A DNA stretch of 23,582 nucleotides from Gemmatimonadota bacterium (GCA_021295835.1 JAGWBP010000028.1:1-23582), one strand, 5' to 3'; shown: positions 15,243-23,582, counted from the stretch's first letter. Made by a program: numbers and translations. Notes: generated by a model not told the origin, from the sequence alone.

Positions 15243-16493
15243 CTATGGAGCATCCGATTGTCGGACCGAACGCACTGGCCGACCGTCCTTGACGAGCGAT
15301 GCGAGCGGGCTGGACCCCACCCAGTAGCAGAGCTCGGTCAGCTCCTTCACCCGCCAGAGGGCAAAGTCGGCGCGCATGCCCACCTGGAGCGTCCCCCGGT
15401 CGTCGAGCGCGAGGACCCGGGCTGCATGGGTCGTCGCGCCCAGGAGCGCCTCCTCGGGGGTTAGGCCGAAGAGGATGCAAGCCATGTTGAGGATGGCGCC
15501 GAAGTGGGTGATCGGCGACGAGCCCGGATTGGCGTCGCTCGCGACAGCTATTCGCACTCCTGACTTCCGCAAGGCGGCGACGGGCGGCCTGCGGTCCGCC
15601 CCCAGAGTGTAGGCAGCGCCCGGGAGGAGGACCGCACACACTTCCCCAGCCGCCATCGCCCGAACGCCCTCCTCCGCCAGGAATTCCAGGTGGTCGGCGG
15701 AGCGGGCGCCGACCGAGGCCGCAACCTGGCCGCCACCGCAGTCGGAGAGCTGGTCGGCGTGGATGCGTCCGTGGAGCCCAGCGGCGGCTCCGGCCTGCAG
15801 GATCCGCACCGCCTCGGGTGCGCTGAAGGCGATCTCCTCGCAGAAGACATCGACCGCCGTGGCGAGACGCTGCCGAGCCGCCTCGGGAATGATCTCGTCG
15901 ATCACCAGACGGAGGTACTCGTCGCGTCGTCCGACGTACTCCGGCGGAAGCGCGTGGGCCGCAAGGAGCGTCGGCGCGACATCGAGCGGAAGGTGGTCCG
16001 CGACCCGCGCCGCAGCCTCGAGCATGCGGAGCTCGCTCTCCAGCTCCAGACCGTACCCCGACTTGATCTCCAGCGTCGTCACCCCCCACGCCGAGAGATC
16101 GGCGGCCCTCCTGGCCGCGTCCGCCACGAGCTCCTCGGTGGTGGCGGCCCGCGTGGCCCTCACCGTGGAGGCGATCCCCCCGCCCGAGCGCGCGATCTCG
16201 GCGTAGCTCTCGCCCCGCAGGCGACGGCGGAAATCGCCAGCGCGGTCGCCGCCGAAGACGATGTGGGTGTGGCAGTCGATCAGGCCGGGGGTCAGCCACA
16301 CCCCTTCGCACCGATGCACCTCGTCGGCGAGCTGCTCCTGGTTGGCTGGGAGCGCATCGGCCCGCCCGACCCAGGCGATGCGATCGCCCCGGGTGGCGAT
16401 CGCCCCATCTGGGATAGTCCCGAGCGAGGGGTCGGTCATCGTGGCTAGGCCGACACCGGTCCAGAGCCTCTCCCACCGCTCGCTGCCCCCCAT
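15243..16493 (-). CDS. hutI: Imidazolonepropionase
   Basis: The 416-residue cytoplasmic amidohydrolase converts 4-imidazolone-5-propanoate to N-formimino-L-glutamate, the third step of histidine degradation. The metal-binding HxH is in DCHTHIVFGG (His75 and His77 from this start), with further family blocks LEIKSGYGLELESELRML, the metal His in HGRIHADQL (His245) and ASDANPGSSP (Asp320). Length fits the family (about 400-420). The start ATG at 16493 was preferred to the GTG at 16502 because GGAGG lies 11 bases before it and would be only 2 bases from the GTG. It is divergent from hutF and ends 9 bp from the stop of the convergent exported-protein gene. Confidence 0.96.
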   Translation of the reverse strand: MGGSERWERLWTGVGLATMTDPSLGTIPDGAIATRGDRIAWVGRADALPANQEQLADEVHRCEGVWLTPGLIDCHTHIVFGGDRAGDFRRRLRGESYAEIARSGGGIASTVRATRAATTEELVADAARRAADLSAWGVTTLEIKSGYGLELESELRMLEAAARVADHLPLDVAPTLLAAHALPPEYVGRRDEYLRLVIDEIIPEAARQRLATAVDVFCEEIAFSAPEAVRILQAGAAAGLHGRIHADQLSDCGGGQVAASVGARSADHLEFLAEEGVRAMAAGEVCAVLLPGAAYTLGADRRPPVAALRKSGVRIAVASDANPGSSPITHFGAILNMACILFGLTPEEALLGATTHAARVLALDDRGTLQVGMRADFALWRVKELTELCYWVGSSPLASLVKDGRPVRSVRQSDAP

Positions 16494-16591
16494 GCGTGCC
16501 ACCCCCTCCCGTGCCTTTGCCGCCCCCCGGCCGAGTGCCGAAGTTTGTACGCGACGCTTTGTGCTCCACCCTGACGGCGGATCCCCATCCT
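16494..16591. promoter_or_regulatory. Divergent hutI/hutF control region
   Basis: The 98-bp gap between the two ATGs must drive both genes. It contains a GGGAGG ribosome binding site for hutI (minus strand) and a somewhat AT-richer centre (TTTGTACGCGACGCTTTGTG, about 16543-16562). A TTGTAC half-site is reminiscent of HutC-type operators, but no palindrome was found and no hutC gene is in the window, so regulation by HutC is not supported. Confidence 0.4.
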
Positions 16592-18055
16592 ATGCAAACT
16601 CGTACCCCGTCGGCCAGCGCTGGCCGCTGCTGGCGCTTCGAGCGGCTTCTGGTGGAGGGCCACTGGGAGAGCGACGTCTGCGTCGTGGTGGACGGGTGGG
16701 GGTATATCGAAGCGATCGGAGAGGAGTGCGCCCCGGAGCGCTCAGCCCAGGGGGGGTCCGCCGGCCCCTGTGAGAGAGTCGCCGGGTGGACCGTGCCTGG
16801 GGTGCCCGACCTTCACAGCCATGCCTTCCAGCGGGCCCTTGCGGGTCTGGCCGAGGGGCGGGGTCCGCGCTCCTTCTGGCGCTGGCGCGACACGATGTAC
16901 GGCTTCCTGGCGCAGATGACGCCGGACGACGTGGAGGCGATCGCCTCGCAGCTCTACATCGAGCTGCTAAAGGGGGGCTTCACCGCCGTGGGGGAGTTCC
17001 ACTACCTGCACCACGCGCCCGACGGGTCGCCCTACGACGATGTAGCCGAGATGGGGCGGAGAGTTCTTGCGGCAGCCCGCCGAGCCGGAATCGGCCTGGT
17101 GCACATGCCAGCGCTCTACCAGGTGGGCGGCTTCGACGGGCGGTCCCTCGCCGGGAGCCAGCGGCGCTTTCGCCTGGATCTCGAGGGTGCGCTACGGATG
17201 CACGCGGCGCTGGAGGCCGACTTCGTGGCCAGTGGCGCCGAGCTGGGCTGGGCGATCCACAGCCTGCGCGCGGTTCACCCGGAGGCGATCGGAGAGATGG
17301 TCGAGATCGTTCCCGGACTCGCCGAGGGGCGCGACGGTCCGGTCGTTCACATCCATGTGGCCGAAGAGGAGCGGGAGGCGGAGGAGTGCCGGGCGCTCCA
17401 CGGGGCTGGTCCCGTCGAGTGGCTGCTTGGCAGCGTCCCCGTCGATCGACGGTGGTGTCTGGTGCACGCAACGCAGGCGAGCGCCCAGGAGCTCTCCGAG
17501 GTGGCCCGGGTGGGCGCAGTGGTGGGGCTCTGTCCGGCGACCGAGGCGAATCTAGGGGACGGGCTCTTTCCGCTCCCCGACTTTGTGCGTGCCGGGGGAC
17601 GCTTCGGGGTGGGCACCGACAGCCATGTGGCACGGAGCGCGGCCGAGGAGCTCCGAATGCTCGACTACGGGCAGCGCCTCGCCGCACGGAGCCGCTCGCC
17701 GGTATGGGGCGACACCGTGGGTAGGGCGGTGAAGGGGAGTGCTCTGGCGGGTGCCGGGGGGGCGCTCCTGGCCCGCGCATGGGAGGACGGATGCCGGGCC
17801 CTTGGATGGCTGGCTGGCCGGGCGGCGCGTGGCCGCCGGGCCGACCTCGTCGTGCTCGACGCGGAGCACCCCGCGCTGGTGGGCAGGGATGGTCCCCAGC
17901 TCCTCGACTCGTGGGTCTTCTCGGGCAGTGACAGCCCGGTTCGCGACGTGATGGTCGGCGGGAGCTGGGTTGTCCGCGACGGGCGCCACCGGCGCGAGGA
18001 GGAGGTCGGACGCCGCTACGCCACGACGGTGCGACGCCTCGCCCGGGTCGGCTAG
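16592..18055 (+). CDS. hutF: Formimidoylglutamate deiminase
   Basis: The 487-residue amidohydrolase releases ammonia from N-formimino-L-glutamate to give N-formyl-L-glutamate, the fourth step of the five-step (HutF/HutG) branch. Metal ligands are in DLHSHAFQRAL (His75, His77), VHIHVAEE (His253/255), CLVHAT (His292) and GTDSHVARSAAEELRML (Asp343). The SFWRWRDTMYGF block and FHYLHHAPDG are characteristic of HutF rather than of other amidohydrolases. ATG 16592 was chosen because the longer in-frame GTG start at 16496 adds a Pro-rich stretch and overlaps the hutI start. It ends 27 bp before the stop of convergent hutU. Its product needs a formylglutamate amidohydrolase (HutG), which is not in this window. 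Confidence 0.93.
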   Translation: MQTRTPSASAGRCWRFERLLVEGHWESDVCVVVDGWGYIEAIGEECAPERSAQGGSAGPCERVAGWTVPGVPDLHSHAFQRALAGLAEGRGPRSFWRWRDTMYGFLAQMTPDDVEAIASQLYIELLKGGFTAVGEFHYLHHAPDGSPYDDVAEMGRRVLAAARRAGIGLVHMPALYQVGGFDGRSLAGSQRRFRLDLEGALRMHAALEADFVASGAELGWAIHSLRAVHPEAIGEMVEIVPGLAEGRDGPVVHIHVAEEEREAEECRALHGAGPVEWLLGSVPVDRRWCLVHATQASAQELSEVARVGAVVGLCPATEANLGDGLFPLPDFVRAGGRFGVGTDSHVARSAAEELRMLDYGQRLAARSRSPVWGDTVGRAVKGSALAGAGGALLARAWEDGCRALGWLAGRAARGRRADLVVLDAEHPALVGRDGPQLLDSWVFSGSDSPVRDVMVGGSWVVRDGRHRREEEVGRRYATTVRRLARVG

Positions 18056-18082
18056 TAGCGGTCCGTGGACAGCCCCGCAGCA

Positions 18083-19777
18083 TTACAGTATGGGAGGGCG
18101 AGCGGAGCGGTCCATCGGGATCCTGATCCCCTCAGCCCGCGCGGTTGTCCGCGCCTCCTCGTACCCGGCGTCGACGTGACGGGCGACGCCCAGGCCGGGG
18201 TCGTTGGTGAGGACCCGCTCTATCCTGACCCGCATGTCGGGCGAGCCGTCCGCGACCAGGACCTGCCCGGCGTGTAGCGAGTCGCCAATGCCAACGCCCC
18301 CGCCGTGGTGGAAGGAAACCCAGCTGGCGCCGGAGGCGGTGTTCAGGAGCGCATTCAGGATCGGCCAGTCCGCCACCGGGTCGCTGCCGTCCAGCATGGC
18401 TTCGGTCTCGCGGAAGGGCGACGCGACCGAGCCGGTGTCGAGGTGGTCGCGACCAATGACGATCGGTGCGCTCAGCTCGCCGCTTGCCACCAGGTCGTTC
18501 ATCGCCACGCCGAAGCGCGCCCGCTGACCCTGCCCCAGCCAGCAGATCCGCGCCGGCAGCCCCTGGAAGGCGACCTTCTCCCGAGCCATGCGGATCCAGC
18601 GGCAGAGGTGCTCGTCGTCGGAAAAGATCTCGAGCGCTAGCTCGTCGGTGCGATGGATGTCGGCCGGGTCGCCCGAGAGCGCCACCCAGCGGAACGGTCC
18701 CTTCCCCTCGCAGAAGAGCGGACGGATGTAGGCGGGCACGAAGCCCGGGTAGGAGAATGCATCGGCAAAGCCGGCTTCTGCGGCGTAGCCCCGCAGGTTG
18801 TTGCCGTAGTCGACGGCGACGGCGCCTCGGCGCCGCATCGCCACGATCGCCTCGCAGTGGCGCCGGATCGAGGCGAGCGCACAATCGCGGTACTCGGCCG
18901 GATCGCGCTCGCGCAACCGGTCGGCCTCCGCCAGGGAGAGACCGGCGGGAACGTACCCCCCGACCGGATCGTGCGCCGAGGTCTGGTCGGTGACGATGTC
19001 GGGCGTCACCCCCATCCGGACGAGCTCGGGAAGCACATCGGCGCAGTTCCCAACAAGGCCGACCGAGAGCGGCTCGCGCGCCTCGGCGGCACCGCTCACC
19101 CATCCCACGGCCTCGTCCAGCTCCTGGGTCATCCGGTCGGCGTAGCGCGTCTCGATACGCCTCCGCACCCTCTCGGGGTCGACCTCGACGACCAGCGCGG
19201 CGGCGCCATTCATGGTGGCCGCGAGCGGCTGCGCGCCGCCCATGCCCCCCATCCCGCCGGTCAGGATCCAGCGCCCCGCGAGCGATCCGCCGAAGTGCGT
19301 GCGCGCCATCTGCCCAAGGGTCTCGTAGGTGCCCTGCAGGATCCCCTGGGTGCCGATGTAGATCCACGAACCGGCCGTCATCTGGCCGTACATGATGAGC
19401 CCGCGCCGCTCCAGCTCGCGGAAGTGCTCCCATGTGGCCCACCGACCGACCAGGTTCGAGTTGGCGATCAGGACGCGCGGGGCCGAGCGGTGGGTGCGGA
19501 AGACGCCCACCGGCTTCCCCGACTGCACCAGGAGCGTCTCGTCGCCCTCGAGCGCCTCGAGCTCGGCCACGATGGCGTCGAAGGCGGCCCAGCTGCGCGC
19601 GGCGCGGCCGGTGCCCCCGTAGACGACCAGCTCGTCGGGATTCTCGGCGACCTCAGGGTCGAGGTTGTTCATGAGCATCCGGAGCGCCGCCTCCTGAGTC
19701 CACCCCTTGCAGCGCAGCCGGGTGCCCCGGGAGGCGCGCAGGGGGCGGGGAGACGCCAGGCGACCCTCTTCGCTCAT
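18083..19777 (-). CDS. hutU: Urocanate hydratase (urocanase)
   Basis: The 564-residue enzyme adds water to urocanate to make 4-imidazolone-5-propanoate using tightly bound NAD+ as an electrophile. Family blocks seen are WTQEAALRMLMNNLDPEVAE (26-45), YGGTGRAARSW (53-63), the NAD-binding GGMGGMGGAQ (174-183), VDYGNNLRG (322-330) and the active-site Cys356 in PLFCEGKGPFRWVALSGDP. Length is close to the usual 550-560. The start ATG at 19777 overlaps the hutH stop as ATGA (19774-19777), so the two are almost certainly co-transcribed and translationally coupled. The frame remains open upstream through hutH as a chance reading frame. Confidence 0.97.
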   Translation of the reverse strand: MSEEGRLASPRPLRASRGTRLRCKGWTQEAALRMLMNNLDPEVAENPDELVVYGGTGRAARSWAAFDAIVAELEALEGDETLLVQSGKPVGVFRTHRSAPRVLIANSNLVGRWATWEHFRELERRGLIMYGQMTAGSWIYIGTQGILQGTYETLGQMARTHFGGSLAGRWILTGGMGGMGGAQPLAATMNGAAALVVEVDPERVRRRIETRYADRMTQELDEAVGWVSGAAEAREPLSVGLVGNCADVLPELVRMGVTPDIVTDQTSAHDPVGGYVPAGLSLAEADRLRERDPAEYRDCALASIRRHCEAIVAMRRRGAVAVDYGNNLRGYAAEAGFADAFSYPGFVPAYIRPLFCEGKGPFRWVALSGDPADIHRTDELALEIFSDDEHLCRWIRMAREKVAFQGLPARICWLGQGQRARFGVAMNDLVASGELSAPIVIGRDHLDTGSVASPFRETEAMLDGSDPVADWPILNALLNTASGASWVSFHHGGGVGIGDSLHAGQVLVADGSPDMRVRIERVLTNDPGLGVARHVDAGYEEARTTARAEGIRIPMDRSARPPIL

Positions 19778-21306
19778 ATCCCGGTGTGAGCGAGCGCACC
19801 GGCACGCACAAGCCCCTCGAGCGCCGTTATGTCCGGACTCAGGACGCGGTCGCCCTCCAGGCGGGCGACGTCCTCGCGAATCGCCTGCAGCGCCTCCTCC
19901 ACGAGGTCGCCGGAGCGGAGCGGGCGTCGGAACTCGACCGCCTCGGCGCCGCAGAGGAGCTCGATCGCGAGCACCGTCTCCAGGAGCTCGACCGAACGCC
20001 GGAGCTTCCGGGCCGCAGCCATCCCCATCGAGACGTGATCCTCCTGGGCGGCGCTCGTGGATACCGAGTCGATGCTCGCGGGAGAGGCGAGGACGCGCAT
20101 CTCGGAGAGCGCGTCGGCGGCGGTGATCTGGGCCATCATCAGCCCGGAGCAGACGCCACCGTCGCGGGTCAGGAATGCCGGAAGACCGGACAGGTCGGGG
20201 TTGAGGAGGCGGTCGACCCGGCGCTCGGAGATGGCGGCCAGGTCGGCGGCCGCGATCGCCAGGAGGTCCAGAGCTTGGGCGACGACCTGAGCGTGGAAGT
20301 TGCCGCCGCTCAGTACGCGCACCCGGCTCGGCTCGTCCTCGTCGCCCCCCGCGCCCGCAGCGAAGAGGAGCGGATTGTCGGTCGTCGAATTGGCCTCGGT
20401 GGTCAGGATCCGCTCGGCGTAGGAGGCCGCCTCGCGCGCCGCGCCGTGGACCTGGGGCATGCAGCGAAGCGAGTAGGCGTCCTGCACCCGACCGTCGCCC
20501 TCGCGGTGGGACTCGCGGATCTCGGAGCCGGAAAGGAGTCGCCGAAGCCGCCGTGCGCTCTCGACCTGCCCGGGGTGCGGACGCGCCGCGTGAATTTCCG
20601 GGCGGAAGGGGGCTGGCGTGCCGAGCAGTCCCTCGAGCGAGACCGCGCCCGCAACGTCCGCCGTGTCGAGGCAGCGCCGGAGGCGGCAGAACGCGAGTGA
20701 ACCGATTCCGGTAGTGGCCTGCGTCCCGTTGAGGAGAGCGAGCGCCTCCTTCTCGCGGAGCTCGAGCGGTGCCATCCCCCTCTCGGCGAGAAGGGCAGCC
20801 GCGTCCCCCACGCGTCCATCCACCTCGGCCCGGCCCTCGCCGATCACCACGAGCGCGATGTGAGCCAGCGGCGCCAGGTCGCCGCTCGCCCCTACCGAAC
20901 CCACCGACGGCACAACCGGGTGCACCCCAAATTCGAGGAGATTGAGGAGTCTGCGGGCTACCTCCGGGCGGCACCCCGACTGTCCGCGCGCCAGCGTGTT
21001 GGCGCGGAGCAGCATGATCGCACGCACTTCCTCGGAGGGTAGCGGCCGCCCAGTGCCGACGGAGTGGCTGCGAACCAGGTTGAGCTGCAGGGCGCGCTGC
21101 TGGTGGCGCTCCACCCTCACTTCGGCGAGCCGCCCGAAGCCCGTGTTGACCCCGTAGACGGTCCCGCCCTCGGCAACAAGGGCGTCGAGGGCGTCGCGAA
21201 CGGCACCCATCAGGGCGGCCGCATCCGGCGCGAGCTCGACGCGTGCGCCACCCCTCGCCACCACCTCGACCATATCCAGAGTGAGCGAGCGCCCATCGAT
21301 GATCAT
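19774..21306 (-). CDS. hutH: Histidine ammonia-lyase
   Basis: The 510-residue enzyme eliminates ammonia from L-histidine to give urocanate, the first step of the pathway. SVGSVGASGDLAPLAH contains the Ala140-Ser141-Gly142 triad that cyclises to the MIO electrophile, Tyr51 in YGVNTGFG is the catalytic Tyr, and later blocks (VQDAYSLRCMPQVHG, NSTTDNPL, GGNFHAQ, QEDHVSMG) all match the lyase family. QVHG and the Asp/Ser pattern fit histidine rather than phenylalanine as substrate, as does the adjacent hutU. ATG 21306 follows GAGGG at 6 bases. It lies 45 bp downstream of tRNA-Cys on the same strand. Confidence 0.97.
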   Translation of the reverse strand: MIIDGRSLTLDMVEVVARGGARVELAPDAAALMGAVRDALDALVAEGGTVYGVNTGFGRLAEVRVERHQQRALQLNLVRSHSVGTGRPLPSEEVRAIMLLRANTLARGQSGCRPEVARRLLNLLEFGVHPVVPSVGSVGASGDLAPLAHIALVVIGEGRAEVDGRVGDAAALLAERGMAPLELREKEALALLNGTQATTGIGSLAFCRLRRCLDTADVAGAVSLEGLLGTPAPFRPEIHAARPHPGQVESARRLRRLLSGSEIRESHREGDGRVQDAYSLRCMPQVHGAAREAASYAERILTTEANSTTDNPLLFAAGAGGDEDEPSRVRVLSGGNFHAQVVAQALDLLAIAAADLAAISERRVDRLLNPDLSGLPAFLTRDGGVCSGLMMAQITAADALSEMRVLASPASIDSVSTSAAQEDHVSMGMAAARKLRRSVELLETVLAIELLCGAEAVEFRRPLRSGDLVEEALQAIREDVARLEGDRVLSPDITALEGLVRAGALAHTGI

Positions 21307-21351
21307 CGTGCGCCCTCGTCTCGGGGATGGGGTCCCACCGCAGCGAATGAG

Positions 21352-21423
<72 letters not shown>

Positions 21424-21465
21424 GAACAAAGAAGGGGCACCCGGCAGCGGCCGTCGCCCCTTCGC
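21424..21465 (-). terminator. Hairpin between tRNA-Gly and tRNA-Cys
   Basis: GAAGGGGC (21456-21463 read on the minus strand) pairs with GCCCCTTC (21431-21438) around a GC-rich loop, followed by TTTGTT on the minus strand. It looks like a moderate intrinsic terminator or an RNA processing site after tRNA-Gly. If it ended all transcription, tRNA-Cys and hutH would need their own promoter, which is not evident. Confidence 0.4.
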
Positions 21466-21521
21466 CAGCCTGGGGCAGAAGCGCGAGAACGCTGGCAGCC
21501 CCGGGCCGACCGGTACCACAG

Positions 21522-21594
<73 letters not shown>

Positions 21595-21618
21595 GCACCT
21601 ACGGCGATTGGGACTAGA

Positions 21619-21647
21619 ACCCTAGACGAGGCGCTACCGTCCGTCAA
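21619..21647 (-). promoter_or_regulatory. sigma70-type promoter of the tRNA-Gly/tRNA-Cys (and possibly hutHU) unit
   Basis: On the minus strand TTGACG (21647-21642) is followed by a 17-bp spacer and TAGGGT (21624-21619). The -35 matches consensus at five of six positions. Transcription would start near 21612, about 18 nt before the mature tRNA-Gly 5' end. This is the best promoter in the window. Confidence 0.65.
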
Positions 21648-21725
21648 GCTGCCGGCGAGCGGCGAAGCGCCCCGCCGGCAAACGCGACGAAGGGCCGATG
21701 ACGGCGGCGCCATTGGTTCGAGGAG

Positions 21726-22007
21726 CTATGCACGCCGCCGGGCCTCCGCCAGGACAGGCACTTCCCGGCGCTCGCCCCTCGTCTTCCGGCGCGCGGCCTC
21801 GGGCCGGGCCTCCGCCGCCGAAGCATGGCAGCCGACCACCTCCCGGTAGCCGTATTCGCCGGGGTGCGGGTCCCTCCCGTCCAGGACCCCCCGCCACCGC
21901 GCCCCGGGTAGCGGGTCCCACAGGGCGTCCCACGCCCGGAGCCTCCGCGCCCTCGCGAACTCTGCCCGCGCCGCGATCACCTGCTGCTGCCCACGTGTGG
22001 GCCACAT
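21726..22007 (-). CDS. Small hypothetical protein (93 aa)
   Basis: The ORF starts MWPTRGQQQVIAARAEFARA, has a compact middle part with aromatic and acidic residues (RAWDALWDPLPGARW, then GRDPHPGEYGYREVVGCHAS) and ends in an Arg/Glu/Ala-rich helix. A GAGG lies 6 bases before the ATG at 22007. The balanced composition differs from the chance Arg/Ala/Pro frames around it, which is the main reason to report it. It has no signal peptide or membrane segment. No family is recognised. It is downstream of the lipoprotein gene on the same strand, with 92 bp between. Confidence 0.45.
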   Translation of the reverse strand: MWPTRGQQQVIAARAEFARARRLRAWDALWDPLPGARWRGVLDGRDPHPGEYGYREVVGCHASAAEARPEAARRKTRGERREVPVLAEARRRA

Positions 22008-22099
22008 GTCGGCCTCGGACGGCTAGCCGCCAGGTGCTGGCGGATGCGCCCGGGGTCGCCGGGGGGCAGGGGGACGCGCCACGGGTCCCACGCGGGAGG

Positions 22100-22669
22100 T
22101 CATTCCACCAGGGTGAAATCTATCTCGGAGTAGTGGAAGGATGTGTCGCGACCGCATAGACGGCCGCTCAGGTCGCCGTCAATCTCGCCGTACTCCTCGC
22201 GCCGGCGAGCGCCCGCCATCGTAAGGTCCACTTGGCAGCTATTCGAGGCGCCGCGGGTATTGCTCCACCGCACGGCGCCGGTGATCGCCATGTCTACCTC
22301 GCTGTCAACCCGGTCTTCGTATAGGTGCCATCCTCTTAGATCAAAGACGATGCCGGAGTCTCCCTCCAAAACCAGCGTGTCGCCGTTGGCCGACAGCCTA
22401 CAACCCTTGGGCGTCACGGTCGCAACATTGGTGATCCATACCGTGTCCCCACGTTGGCGGCGGTTGTCGTCAAACACGACCGAGGCACCGTTGCCGAGCG
22501 GACACGTCGCAATGTTGTCGGGCCAGCTTCGTTCGGCCAATACCAACAATTCGCGCAGGATGGTGATCGATTGGCCCAGGGTCAGTTCGTCCTCCGGCTT
22601 CGTCGAATCGCAGGCCACCGCCGCCCCGGCGGCCACCGCCAGGGCTTGCAGGGTTCGCTTTAGCGTCAT
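22100..22669 (-). CDS. Lipoprotein of unknown function with four mature cysteines
   Basis: The 189-residue protein has a lipoprotein signal peptide ending AAVAC, lipidated Cys20. The mature part begins with an acidic linker and a helix (LTLGQSITILRELLVLAERS), then becomes beta-rich (GDTVWITNVATVTPKGCRLS, GDTLVLEGDSGIVFDLRGWH). Cys56, 90, 145 and 172 could form two disulfides in the envelope. No enzyme motif. A G-run just before ATG 22669 (plus strand 22673-22680) is an unusual G-only ribosome binding region. It lies 34 bp downstream of the metallopeptidase gene and is probably in its operon. Confidence 0.7.
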   Translation of the reverse strand: MTLKRTLQALAVAAGAAVACDSTKPEDELTLGQSITILRELLVLAERSWPDNIATCPLGNGASVVFDDNRRQRGDTVWITNVATVTPKGCRLSANGDTLVLEGDSGIVFDLRGWHLYEDRVDSEVDMAITGAVRWSNTRGASNSCQVDLTMAGARRREEYGEIDGDLSGRLCGRDTSFHYSEIDFTLVE

Positions 22670-22703
22670 ATTACCCCCCCCAGTGCGTGGACGTATTCAA
22701 TTA

Positions 22704-23582
22704 TTAGCAGTCGTCGCACAGATTCCAGAGCCAGGTCGAACGGATGGAGTCGGCGTCCCAGTCCGATGGCTCACGGGCCGTTTCCCTGACATCGTGCGGG
22801 GTCTCTATGCCCGGAAAAACGCTCGTGTGATATGGCGTGTCGATACGGTTTTCGAGACACCACACGAAGTCGGACACGTCGTTGCGGTCCTCCCAGTTAT
22901 CGTCTCCCCGACGTGGAATATTGACTTCGCAGGTCGCGAATACGTCCATGATATAGCGGGCGTCTAGCTGGGTCCGGTCCTCCGGCTCGGCTACGCTATC
23001 GGGACGTTCGAGGATGCTTTTCGCGCCGTCTATCAGATCGTGGAACAGCCTGGCCACGGAAAAGGTCGACTTGGGGTCCGGCGGGTGGTTCGTATGGGTG
23101 ACCTCCTCCCAACTCCACTCGCTGGTGTCGTCGGACACCCCGGCCCAGCCGCCATAGTGGGCGAGACCCTCCGAGAACGCGCACGTGTACGATTCTCGAC
23201 TTTCGCGATAGCCACAGTTCTCCGTCTCCCACAAGCCGCCCATCCCCTTGTGGTGCAGTGCGTGCGTGTACTCGTGGGCTACGACCCTGGGGTAGGCATA
23301 GGTCCCTCCGGGAAGGCCGACCTCGTCGTCCCGGCGGATGTAGTGCGGGTACGGGTACCGGGCTTCCGGGTCCACTACCCACTTGATGGGGCCCCTCGCG
23401 TATCCGAAGGTGTCCTCGACAATGGGAATGACGTCGTTGAGATTCCGCCACGGCAGGTAGTCGTGTCCTTCGCCGGTCACGCCAACTAGGCCACCGCAGT
23501 CACGTCGGAAGGCACTATAGTAGGGAAAAAACCCTTCCAGCCCCTCGACATAGATCGTATTCGGCAGATCAACCTCCCCGCG
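22704..23582 (-). CDS. HExxH metallopeptidase (gluzincin-like), N-terminus beyond the window
   Basis: The frame is open from TAA at 22704-22706 to the right edge, giving at least 292 residues. VVAHEYTHALHHKG contains HEYTH (23262-23276), and 31 residues later SEGLAHYGG supplies a Glu in the EGLAxY pattern typical of gluzincin-type peptidases (as in the M1-related and MA-like families). Zn-dependent peptide hydrolysis is inferred. Upstream residues (GHDYLPWRNLND, FGYARGPIKWVV, YPYPHYIRRDDEVGLPGGTY) run continuously into the edge, so the in-frame GTG at 23480 is not the start. Cys residues at several places suit an exported protein. Its signal peptide, if any, lies outside. Confidence 0.75.
   Translation of the reverse strand, partial: RGEVDLPNTIYVEGLEGFFPYYSAFRRDCGGLVGVTGEGHDYLPWRNLNDVIPIVEDTFGYARGPIKWVVDPEARYPYPHYIRRDDEVGLPGGTYAYPRVVAHEYTHALHHKGMGGLWETENCGYRESRESYTCAFSEGLAHYGGWAGVSDDTSEWSWEEVTHTNHPPDPKSTFSVARLFHDLIDGAKSILERPDSVAEPEDRTQLDARYIMDVFATCEVNIPRRGDDNWEDRNDVSDFVWCLENRIDTPYHTSVFPGIETPHDVRETAREPSDWDADSIRSTWLWNLCDDC

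Noticed and set aside
14512..16569. A 685-codon minus-strand frame over hutI and the exported-protein gene
   Set aside because: The hutI frame carries all amidohydrolase motifs; this one does not, and its residues are typical of a shadow frame.
16496..16591. A GTG start that lengthens HutF by 32 residues
   Set aside because: The extension is Pro-rich, not part of the family, and overlaps the start of divergent hutI.

Overview
The window is a GC-rich bacterial chromosomal segment holding two kinds of DNA: conserved housekeeping and catabolic genes on the right, and a rearranged accessory block on the left. Lipoproteins built from Ig/cadherin-like repeats, an M8-like metalloprotease, a Rho with an Arg-rich N-terminal extension and a HutF-type histidine pathway together suggest Gemmatimonadota, perhaps a marine or host-associated member. 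That assignment rests on recalled protein style and has not been searched.

Positions 1-5075 are a mosaic of repeats and gene remains. The 3' end of one metalloprotease gene (1-217) repeats the 3' end of the intact lipoprotein metalloprotease at 2518-4014. Downstream of both lie remains of the same helical hypothetical protein and the same 185-bp unit, which encodes a secretion signal peptide cut off after a few mature residues (1895-2079 and 4670-4854). In the left copy the unit is split by about 1.49 kb carrying a Fic (AMPylase) gene, and the 9-bp sequence CCGGGCGGC stands at both ends of the insert. A frameshifted remnant of the ComEC C-terminus lies at 2130-2398. A second Ig-domain lipoprotein (5076-6614, minus) ends next to a G-run/C-run inverted repeat with G-quadruplex potential.

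Positions 7106-15233 hold an exported two-lobed M16 zinc peptidase, a multi-HTH protein with a sigma region 4-like domain, a membrane-anchored SRPBCC protein, Rho, and an exported protein that is Tyr/Trp/His-rich in its first half and Arg/Lys/Ser-rich in its second.

Positions 15243-21306 are a histidine utilisation cluster. HutH makes urocanate, HutU imidazolonepropionate, HutI formiminoglutamate and HutF formylglutamate. No formylglutamate amidohydrolase (HutG) is in the window. hutH and hutU overlap by ATGA. hutI and hutF are divergent from an 98-bp gap. Upstream of hutH on the same strand lie tRNA-Gly(GCC) and tRNA-Cys(GCA) behind a clear sigma70-type promoter.

The right end (21726-23582) has a small unrecognised ORF, a four-cysteine lipoprotein and a partial HExxH metallopeptidase, all on the minus strand. 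No transposase, integrase, CRISPR array or rRNA was seen.
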